Shown in pieces: positions 56,550 through 64,000 of a stretch of DNA of 64,000 bases. Where the stretch lies: NCBI RefSeq assembly GCF_002289575.1, contig NZ_NTGA01000007.1, forward strand, positions 1 through 64,000, given 5' to 3'. Under the pieces are notes generated by a model. That model made no database searches. It worked only from the letters and a program-made list of their open reading frames with translations, and was not told the origin of the DNA. The translations under genes and the position numbers were made by a program. Origin of the DNA: Dietzia natronolimnaea (GTDB lineage: Bacteria > Actinomycetota > Actinomycetes > Mycobacteriales > Mycobacteriaceae). Within the stretch, counting starts at the first letter, position 1, and every line of letters begins with the position of its first letter.

Positions 56550-57464
56550 ATGATCGAGGTACGCAATCTCACCAAACGCTTCGGCGCCGCTACGGCGGTC
56601 GAGGACCTCAGCTTCGTGGTGCGGCCAGGCGTCGTCACCGGCTTCCTCGGCCCGAACGGTGCCGGGAAGTCCACCACCATGAGGATGATCGTCGGTCTGG
56701 ACACCCCTACGTCGGGGGAGGCGCTGATCAACGGCCAGCCGTACCGGACGCTCGCGGATCCCATCCGCACCGTCGGGTGCCTGCTCGACGCGTCGTGGAC
56801 CCACGCCAACCGGTCCGCGCGATCGCACCTGAAGATGATCGCCGCCGCGGGCGGACTGCCCGACAGCCGCGTCGACGAGGTGCTGTCGCTGGTCGGCCTG
56901 ACCGAGGTGGCCGGCCGCAAGGTGGGTGGCTACTCCCTGGGCATGCGGCAACGGCTCGGTCTGGCCACCGCGATGCTCGGCGATCCCGAGGTGTTGCTGT
57001 TCGACGAACCGGTCAACGGACTCGACCCCGAGGGAATCCTCTGGATCCGCCGTTTCATGCACGCCCGCGCCGCCGAGGGCCGGACGGTGCTCGTCTCGAG
57101 CCACCTGTTGTCGGAGATGGCTCAGACGGCCCAGGATCTCGTCGTCATCGGCCGGGGGGTCCTGCGCGCCCAGACGTCCGTCGAGGAGTTCCTCTCCGCG
57201 GCCCGGTCATCGGTCCTGCTGCGGACGCCGCACGTCGACGAGTTCACGGCCGCGGCCCGGGAGGAGGGGATCAACGCCACCTTCGACCCCGAGGAGGGGG
57301 TGTTCCTCATCGAGGGGCTGCCGGCCCACCGGGTCGGTGACCTCGCCGCGAGCCTGGGGATCACCGTCCACGAACTGCACGAGAAGCGGGCGTCGCTCGA
57401 GGAGGCCTTCATGGCGCTCACCGACCAGGACGTCGAGTACCACGGTCAGGAGACCACCCGATGA
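56550..57464 (+). CDS. ABC transporter ATP-binding protein
   Basis: The ATPase of a two-gene ABC-2 exporter. The 304 residues include Walker A GFLGPNGAGKSTT (about 36-48), the signature YSLGMRQRLGLA, Walker B VLLFDEPVNGLDPEG and the switch His in LVSSHLLSEM. A C-terminal extension (about 215-304) is usual for drug or bacitracin-type exporters. CACACT (56537-56542) lies 7 nt before the ATG, without a Shine-Dalgarno sequence. The permease gene overlaps its stop by 4 bases. Confidence 0.93.
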   Translation: MIEVRNLTKRFGAATAVEDLSFVVRPGVVTGFLGPNGAGKSTTMRMIVGLDTPTSGEALINGQPYRTLADPIRTVGCLLDASWTHANRSARSHLKMIAAAGGLPDSRVDEVLSLVGLTEVAGRKVGGYSLGMRQRLGLATAMLGDPEVLLFDEPVNGLDPEGILWIRRFMHARAAEGRTVLVSSHLLSEMAQTAQDLVVIGRGVLRAQTSVEEFLSAARSSVLLRTPHVDEFTAAAREEGINATFDPEEGVFLIEGLPAHRVGDLAASLGITVHELHEKRASLEEAFMALTDQDVEYHGQETTR

Positions 57465-58225
57465 ACCTGTTGAAGTCCGAGTGGATCAAGGCCACCACCA
57501 CCAAGAGCGCCTACTGGCTCTACGGACTGGGAATCGTGCTCGCCGTCGGCCTCGCCGCGATCATCGGCCAGTTCGAGCAGACCTCCACCGGGGAACCGGT
57601 GGCCGGTGCGCCCGGCGGCGGCGGTGACCCGCTGTTCGCGATACTGGGGGTCAGCGCGTTCACTGTGATCCTGGCATGGATCGCCGCGATCGTCGCCGTG
57701 ACCGGCGAGTACCGGTTCCACACGAACAAGGCCACGTTCCTGGCCACGCCGTCGCGGTGGCCCGCCATAGTGGCCAAGACGGTGCTGTTCACAGTGCTGT
57801 CCATGGTCGTGACCGCGGTCGCGGTGGTGATCGCGATGCTGGTGGCGGGCGCACTGTCCGGACTGGACTCCTGGACCCCGTTCTCCGGCGACGGCCTGAG
57901 ATACCTCGTACGGTTCCCCGTCTACGCGGCGCTGGGCACCCTCGCCGTGATGGGCCTGGCGCACATCATGCGCAACGCCGCCGGCACCATCTCGCTGTTC
58001 CTGGTCTGGACGCTGGCCCTGGAGGGCATGGTCTCGCTGATTCCCCGGGTGGGGCAGGACATCGCCGCCTGGATGCCGTTCGCCAACGGCGACTTCTGGA
58101 CCCAGGGCGAGTCCGTCCGCGGGTTCATCACGTGGGGCGAGTGGCCGGCCTTCGCCTGGTATGCCGGGGTCTGTGTGGCCCTGTGGGCTCTGGGCCTCGT
58201 CATCACCCTGCGCCGCGACGCCTGA
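57461..58225 (+). CDS. ABC-2-type transporter permease
   Basis: The membrane partner of the preceding ATPase, 254 residues with six hydrophobic helices (YWLYGLGIVLAVGLAAIIG; LFAILGVSAFTVILAWIAAIVAV; LFTVLSMVVTAVAVVIAMLVAG; FPVYAALGTLAVMGLAHIM; ISLFLVWTLALEGMVSLI; WYAGVCVALWALGLVITL). TGEYRFHTNKATFLATPSRWPAIVAKT is the typical ABC2 cytosolic motif (E-x-R...K...P.R). The substrate is unknown. Its ATG overlaps the ATPase stop (ATGA). Confidence 0.9.
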   Translation: MNLLKSEWIKATTTKSAYWLYGLGIVLAVGLAAIIGQFEQTSTGEPVAGAPGGGGDPLFAILGVSAFTVILAWIAAIVAVTGEYRFHTNKATFLATPSRWPAIVAKTVLFTVLSMVVTAVAVVIAMLVAGALSGLDSWTPFSGDGLRYLVRFPVYAALGTLAVMGLAHIMRNAAGTISLFLVWTLALEGMVSLIPRVGQDIAAWMPFANGDFWTQGESVRGFITWGEWPAFAWYAGVCVALWALGLVITLRRDA

Positions 58226-58230
58226 GGCGG

Positions 58231-58281
58231 CCCGCCGCGTGAGACGTCTGACGCCGTCGCGTCCCACGTCTCACGGGCGGG
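58231..58281. terminator. bidirectional terminator between permease and thiC
   Basis: Arms 58231-58247 and 58266-58281 share GTGAGACGT/ACGTCTCAC and CCCGCC/GGCGGG with one bulged base, around a loop of 18 nt. It lies between two convergent stops. Confidence 0.7.
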
Positions 58282-58289
58282 TCAGCCCG

Positions 58290-60096
<1,807 letters not shown>

Positions 60097-60176
60097 GACG
60101 AGTATGAAATTGTGCCGGGTGAGCGTAACCCGACGAGTAGCATCGGGTGTGGAACACACCCTGCCGAAGGAGTCCC

Positions 60177-60473
60177 ATGTCCCGAGTGGAGTCACTGGTG
60201 TTGGTCCACAACACCGATAGAGACCGGTTCGAACTGTGGGACGGCGAGACCTTCATGGGCCTTGTGGGGTACGAGAAGGACGGCGAGGTCTACATCCTTC
60301 TGCACACCGTCATCGAGGAGCATTTCGGTCAGCAGGGAATCGCTCGGCTGCTGGTCAGCCTGGTGCTCACCCGGATGCGCCTGGACGGGTGCAAGATCCG
60401 TCCGGTGTGTAGCTACGTCCGCCGTTTCCTCATCCGCTTCCCCGAGTATCAACTCCTCGTGGCCCCCCGCTGA
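60177..60473 (+). CDS. YjdJ-type GNAT domain protein
   Basis: A 98-residue minimal N-acetyltransferase-like protein (GCN5-related, COG2388 type). It reads VHNTDRDRFELWDGETFMGLVGYEKDGEVYILLHTVIEEHFGQQGIARLLVSLVLTRMR then RPVCSYVRRFLIRFPEYQLL; the acetyl-CoA loop is the GQQGIARLL part and PVCSYV is the conserved Cys/Tyr region. The substrate is unknown. GAAGGAG lies before the ATG at 60177. It starts 184 bases from thiC, divergent. Confidence 0.87.
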   Translation: MSRVESLVLVHNTDRDRFELWDGETFMGLVGYEKDGEVYILLHTVIEEHFGQQGIARLLVSLVLTRMRLDGCKIRPVCSYVRRFLIRFPEYQLLVAPR

Positions 60474-60522
60474 CCCGGGAAGGGTGTTTCGAGGAGCCCA
60501 CTTGCGGGGATACGATTCGGGC

Positions 60523-60978
60523 ATGACGAATCCGAGTTACCCCGGTTCCTCTTCCGACTCCCCGTACGGTGCCGGCCAGACCCCCGGGCAGGACTCCGGC
60601 TACTGGCAGGACCCGGGCTACGGCCAGGGCCCGACATACGGGCAGGGCGCATCGTCGTACGGCCAGCACCCGGGTTACGGGGCCCAGAGCCCCGGGGGGT
60701 TCACCGGCCCGACCGGAGCCGCTCGGCCGGGCCCGCCGTCGAACATCGGCTGGGCGGTGGCCTCGATCCTGTTCTTCTGGCCGCTGGCATTCGTCGCGAT
60801 GACCCGGGCCTCGGACGTCTACCCGCTGTGGGCGGCCGGGCACCATGCGGAGGCCGAAGCGGCGAGCGCGTCCGCCAAGAAGCTCGGCCTCATCTCGCTC
60901 GGCCTCTTCGCCCTGCTGATCGTGCTCTACTTCGCCTTCATCTTCGCCATGATCGGACTGAGCGCCAGCGGGTTCTGA
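60523..60978 (+). CDS. CD225/dispanin-family membrane protein
   Basis: A 151-residue protein. The first 75 residues are Gly/Tyr/Pro/Gln-rich with loose PGYGQGP-type repeats. Then come a CD225 domain with TM1 (NIGWAVASILFFWPLAFVAMTRASDV), the helix WAAGHHAEAEAASASAKKLG and TM2 (LISLGLFALLIVLYFAFIFAMI). The domain is that of eukaryotic interferon-induced IFITM proteins and many actinobacterial proteins; the bacterial role is not known. TACGAT (60511-60516) ends 6 nt before the ATG. Confidence 0.87.
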   Translation: MTNPSYPGSSSDSPYGAGQTPGQDSGYWQDPGYGQGPTYGQGASSYGQHPGYGAQSPGGFTGPTGAARPGPPSNIGWAVASILFFWPLAFVAMTRASDVYPLWAAGHHAEAEAASASAKKLGLISLGLFALLIVLYFAFIFAMIGLSASGF

Positions 60979-61000
60979 CCCGCGGGCGGGCCGTTCCCGC

Positions 61001-61417
61001 TCAGGCGATGCCCAGACGTGGCGCCTCGATGGCCGGGCATGCGTCCATCACCACGTCGAGCCCGGCGTCGGCGGCACGCTGGGCGGCGGCCTCGTCTATC
61101 ACGCCGAGCTGGAGCCAGACCGCCTTCGCGCCCCGGGCGATCGCCTGGTCCACGACGTCGCCCGCGAGCGCCGAATTGACAAAGACGTCGACCACATCGA
61201 TCTCGCCGGGCACCGACGCGAGATCCGGGTACCCCTGTTGGCCGTGGACCGTCTCGGCCCTGGGATGAACAGGGACGATCTCGTGACCCAGGTTGAGGAC
61301 ATACGCGGCGATCCCGTGCGCAGTCCGGGCGGAGTTCGCCGACAGGCCCACCACCGCCCAGCGCCCGCGGTCCGAGAGCAGACGTCTGACAACGGCCGGA
61401 TCATTCGTGTGACTCAT
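61001..61417 (-). CDS. CoA-binding domain protein (YccU-like)
   Basis: A 138-residue single-domain Rossmann protein of the CoA_binding_2 family: RWAVVGLSANSARTAHGIAAYVLNLGHEIVPVHPRAETVHGQQGYPDLASVP, VDVVDVFVNSALAGDVVDQAI and VWLQLGVIDEAAAQRAADAGLDVVMDACPAIE. The exact role is unknown. It lies 123 bases downstream of ppk2 on the same strand, with a 48-bp tandem repeat between. Confidence 0.88.
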   Translation of the reverse strand: MSHTNDPAVVRRLLSDRGRWAVVGLSANSARTAHGIAAYVLNLGHEIVPVHPRAETVHGQQGYPDLASVPGEIDVVDVFVNSALAGDVVDQAIARGAKAVWLQLGVIDEAAAQRAADAGLDVVMDACPAIEAPRLGIA

Positions 61418-61450
61418 ACCCGGTGCAATGCGCGCCGGCGCCCGGACATT

Positions 61451-61546
61451 CCCGACGGGTCGTGTGCGCGGGGCCTTCCTTCGCAGGCTCAGTCAGTCCC
61501 CGACGGGTCGTGTGCGCGGGGCCTTCCTTCGCAGGCTCAGTCAGTC
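61451..61546. repeat. 48-bp x2 tandem duplication at the ppk2 3' end
   Basis: Two identical 48-bp units (61451-61498, 61499-61546) plus a short third start (CCCGACGG). The unit includes the ppk2 stop region (TCAGTC on the plus strand) and a GGGCCT...AGGCTC dyad that could end transcription, so a putative terminator is doubled. Confidence 0.92.
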
Positions 61547-62434
61547 CCCGACGGCGTCCTTGGCGCGGCGGACGATCTTCGGGTCGGGGTCAAACACGAC
61601 CTGGGGGTCCTTCTCCGGGTAGTCGAACTGGTGGAGGAAATGGCGCATGGCGTTGATACGCGCCCGCTTCTTGTCGTTGGACTTGATGGTGATCCAGGGA
61701 GCCCAGTCGGTGTCGGTGCGGCGGAACATCTCCTCCTTGGCGGCGGTGTACCGGTCCCACTTGTCCAGTGATTCCAGGTCCATCGGGGAGAGCTTCCATC
61801 GCCGGACCGGGTCGAGCTGCCGGATCGCGAACCGGGTCTTCTGCTCCTCCTGGGTGACGGAGAACCAGAACTTCGTCAGCCCGATGCCGGAATCCACGAG
61901 CATCTTCTCGAACATCGGTGCCTGCTCCATGAACGTGGAGTACTGGGCGTCAGTACAGAACCCCATCACCCGCTCGACGCCGGCCCGGTTGTACCAGGAC
62001 CGGTCGAACATCACCAGCTCGCCGCGGGTGGGCAGATGACTGATGTAGCGCTGGAAGTACCACTGGTACAGCTCGGTCTCGGTGGGCTTGATCAACGCCA
62101 CCACGCGGGCCTGTCGCACGTTGATGTACTCGGTGAACCGCTTGATCGTCCCACCCTTGCCGGCGGCGTCCCGGCCCTCGAACACGATCACGTGCCGGTG
62201 ACCCGACTCGGCCTGCCAGTTCTGGAACTTGAGCAGCTCGATCTGCAGCAGGTACTTCTCCACCTCGTACTGGTTGCGGTCCAGCCGGTGGTCGTACGGG
62301 TAGTTCTCCCGCCACGTGTCGACGGCCCTGCCGTTGATGTCGATGAGGTCGGGGTCCTCACCGTGGTCGTCGCGGACGGTGAAGCCCTCGGCGCGCAGCC
62401 GGTCGATGTAATGGCGGAGTTGGAACGTGGACAT
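61541..62434 (-). CDS. ppk2: polyphosphate kinase 2
   Basis: PPK2 uses polyphosphate to phosphorylate nucleotides (or the reverse). The 297-residue class I-type protein has the Walker A loop FEGRDAAGKGGTIKRF, FQRYISHLPTRGELVMFDRSWYNRAGVERVMGF (lid and Walker B) and KFWFSVTQEEQKTRF, then KLSPMDLESLDKWDRYTAAKEEMFRRTDT. The ATG at 62434 is 37 bases from the xthA stop on the same strand. The last codons lie in a tandem duplication. Confidence 0.95.
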   Translation of the reverse strand: MSTFQLRHYIDRLRAEGFTVRDDHGEDPDLIDINGRAVDTWRENYPYDHRLDRNQYEVEKYLLQIELLKFQNWQAESGHRHVIVFEGRDAAGKGGTIKRFTEYINVRQARVVALIKPTETELYQWYFQRYISHLPTRGELVMFDRSWYNRAGVERVMGFCTDAQYSTFMEQAPMFEKMLVDSGIGLTKFWFSVTQEEQKTRFAIRQLDPVRRWKLSPMDLESLDKWDRYTAAKEEMFRRTDTDWAPWITIKSNDKKRARINAMRHFLHQFDYPEKDPQVVFDPDPKIVRRAKDAVGD

Positions 62435-62471
62435 CGGTGGGGGCTCCTGGTGCTGAGACGAGGTGGCGGTG

Positions 62472-63272
62472 TTAGTCGAGGTCCACGACGACGGGCGCGT
62501 GGTCGGAGGCGCCCTTGCCCTTGCGTTCCTCGCGGTCGATGAACGCGCCGGTCACCCGCGACGCGAGTTCCGGCGAGTGCAGCTGGAAGTCGATACGCAT
62601 GCCCTGCTTCTTGGGAAAGCGCAGCTGGGTGTAGTCCCAGTAGGTGTAGACGCCGGGGCCCGGGGTGTACTCGCGGGTGACCTCGCGGAAGCCCGCCCCG
62701 TCGAAGGCGGCGAAGGCCTGGCGTTCGGGCTCGGACACGTGGGTCTTGCCGTCGAAGACTTCTATGTCCCACACGTCGTCGTCGTGCGGTGCCACGTTCC
62801 AGTCGCCCACCAGCGCCACCTGCGCCGACGGGTCGGCGGCGAGCTCGGCGGACGCGTGGTCGCGGAGCCGGGCCAGCCACTCGAGCTTGTAGGTGTAGTG
62901 GGGGTCCGCCAGCTCGCGACCGTTGGGCACGTAGAGGCTGTAGACGCGGACACCGTCGCACACCGCCGAGATGGCGCGCGCCTCCGGGTCCTGCGTGACC
63001 TCGGGGTCCTTGTGGAAACCGGGCATGTCGTCGAAGCCCAGCCGGACGTCGTCGAGCCCCACCCGCGAGGCCACGGCCACGCCGTTCCACTGGCTGAGGC
63101 CGTGGTGAGCGACCTGGTATCCCAACTCCTCGAACGCCTCGTGCGGGAACTGGTCGTCCTTGCACTTGGTCTCCTGCATGGCCAGGACGTCGACGTCCGA
63201 GCGTTCCAGCCAGGCCGTGACGCGGTCCCGTCGAGCTCTGATCGAGTTGACATTCCAGGTGGCCAGGCGCAT
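62472..63272 (-). CDS. xthA: exodeoxyribonuclease III
   Basis: XthA is an AP endonuclease and 3'-5' exonuclease of base excision repair. The 266-residue protein has RLATWNVNSIRAR, VLAMQETKCKDDQFP (metal Glu), YVPNGRE, VALVGDWNVAPHDDDVWD (catalytic Asp/Asn), YTYWDYTQLRFPKKQGMRIDFQL and GASDHAPVVVDLD (catalytic His). The start at 63272 gives the family's usual MRLATWNVNS. Same position and strand as in mycobacteria (Rv0427c). Confidence 0.96.
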   Translation of the reverse strand: MRLATWNVNSIRARRDRVTAWLERSDVDVLAMQETKCKDDQFPHEAFEELGYQVAHHGLSQWNGVAVASRVGLDDVRLGFDDMPGFHKDPEVTQDPEARAISAVCDGVRVYSLYVPNGRELADPHYTYKLEWLARLRDHASAELAADPSAQVALVGDWNVAPHDDDVWDIEVFDGKTHVSEPERQAFAAFDGAGFREVTREYTPGPGVYTYWDYTQLRFPKKQGMRIDFQLHSPELASRVTGAFIDREERKGKGASDHAPVVVDLD

Positions 63273-63285
63273 GGCGAGCAGTCTA

Positions 63286-64000
63286 TTACCCGGCGTCGGA
63301 TCGCGTGGACCGCGGAGTGGAACCCTCGACGACGACGAGGTGACGCATCGAATGGTGCGGGGCCAACCCGAGTTTGGCCCACAGGCCGCGGCCGGCCGAG
63401 TTGTCGGCGAACACGTGGAGGTGGCACTCCTCGGCGCCCAGCGACCGACCCCACCCGACGAGCGCGCCCGTGACGACCTCCGCCAGCCCGCGTCGGCGGT
63501 GGGCGTCGGCGGTCTGCACGCACGAGACCGCGATGCGCGGCGCCCCGTCGGGCCCGGTGGTGACGGCGCCCCGGGCGATGGCTGCCAGGTCGCCGTCGTG
63601 CTCGACGCGCGCGAACACCACGTGCCCGCCCGGTCCCGGCTGCTCCTGGTCTGTCCCGCCCGTCCCTGTCCCACCCAGACCCGCTCCATCCAGCCCCGCG
63701 GTCGCCAGCATCGCGGGCCGGACCCGGTCGGGGTCCAGACCGGCGGTGGCGTGGTACAGCGCGAGCCAGTCGTCGTCGGGGGAGTCGGCCAACACCACCG
63801 GGGGCCGCGCGTCGGCGGGGACGGTGGCGTCCACGCGATCCAGCAGTTCGCGGCTGTCGACCGTGCACAGCACGAGTTCCCTGTCCGCGTGCACCCGTGC
63901 GGGATCCACCGGCCGACCGTCGAGCAGCATCCGGTCGGCGTCCACGAGCCGGTCCACGGCCACCAGGCGCAGCGGCAGGCCGCGGGCCGCGTACCAGTCG
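63286..64000 (-). CDS. GNAT N-acetyltransferase (Rv0428c-like), partial
   Basis: The gene runs off the right edge: the open frame continues to base 64000 with DWYAARGLPLRLVAVDR before a GTG at 63963, so the true start is outside. The visible 238 residues end in a GNAT domain: SCVQTADAHRRRGLAEVVTGALVGWGRSLGAEECHLHVFADNSAGRGLWAKLGLAPHHSMRHLVV, with the acetyl-CoA loop (RRRGLA). A Gly/Thr-rich insert (GLGGTGTGGTDQEQPGPGG) splits the front part. Gene order next to xthA matches mycobacterial Rv0428c. The substrate is unknown. Confidence 0.9.
   Translation of the reverse strand, partial: DWYAARGLPLRLVAVDRLVDADRMLLDGRPVDPARVHADRELVLCTVDSRELLDRVDATVPADARPPVVLADSPDDDWLALYHATAGLDPDRVRPAMLATAGLDGAGLGGTGTGGTDQEQPGPGGHVVFARVEHDGDLAAIARGAVTTGPDGAPRIAVSCVQTADAHRRRGLAEVVTGALVGWGRSLGAEECHLHVFADNSAGRGLWAKLGLAPHHSMRHLVVVEGSTPRSTRSDAG

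Overview
The window is very GC-rich DNA from an actinobacterium of the order Mycobacteriales. Gene content and order point there: an F420-dependent glucose-6-phosphate dehydrogenase, ergothioneine genes, the PknG-GlnH-GlnX signalling operon, DUF3151 and a 13E12-type HNH gene. Dietzia is my best guess for the genus, but this is inference from gene content. From general knowledge of the M. tuberculosis map, much of the window follows a compressed version of its Rv0357c-Rv0428c region: fba, a TM protein, DUF3151, an Rv0358-like gene and purA; then purT, rhodanese and metZ; then fgd, pta, ackA, pknG, glnH, glnX, mutT3, thiE, thiO, thiS, thiG, thiC, xthA and a GNAT gene. Lineage-specific blocks lie between these anchors.

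Layout. 1-369 is the end of an IS3-family element cut by the window edge. 454-4327 holds a secreted orphan protein, a perfect hairpin and a tight pyrE-yhhN-SDR-trmH operon. 4357-5492 is a COG0523 GTPase behind a Zur-box-like palindrome. 5626-15649 is the fba-purA block, into which phoD, a FUSC protein and the 5-oxoprolinase genes pxpA-pxpB-pxpC are placed. 15838-18906 is an accessory patch: orphan secreted proteins, many short tandem duplications, a DUF559 gene broken by two in-frame TAG codons, and a GntR regulator with an apparent frameshift. 18909-28307 holds a CoA transferase, purT, a DUF1648 protein, a small helical protein paired with a DUF1023 hydrolase, fprA, rhodanese, metZ and a glycosyltransferase-like gene.

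28327-32626 (minus strand) is an operon with a SipW/ER-type signal peptidase, its probable exported client and another exported protein. A 1455-bp ISL3-family element with an exact 8-bp target duplication has split the client gene; removing the element restores one 488-codon frame. 32931-42687 carries fgd, a SUFU-domain protein, an alkyltransferase-like protein with no catalytic cysteine, egtB-egtD, a DUF222/HNH gene with an SOS-box-like site, and pta-ackA. 42785-44317 is a surface protein with an LAETG sorting signal. 44413-49465 (minus) is glnX-glnH-pknG. The last 14 kb holds a Nudix-NYN fusion, a cytosolic PhoD-like phosphatase, thiamine genes (thiE divergent from thiO-thiS-thiG, and thiC under a TPP riboswitch), an ABC exporter, a dispanin-like protein, ppk2, xthA and a partial GNAT gene.

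Together the core genes cover nucleotide and thiamine synthesis, glycolysis and acetate overflow, F420 and ergothioneine redox chemistry, and amino-acid sensing through PknG. Many genes have a TANNNT- or CANNNT-type -10 hexamer 6-8 nt before the start codon and no Shine-Dalgarno sequence, which suggests widespread leaderless transcription. I found no tRNA, rRNA or CRISPR array.
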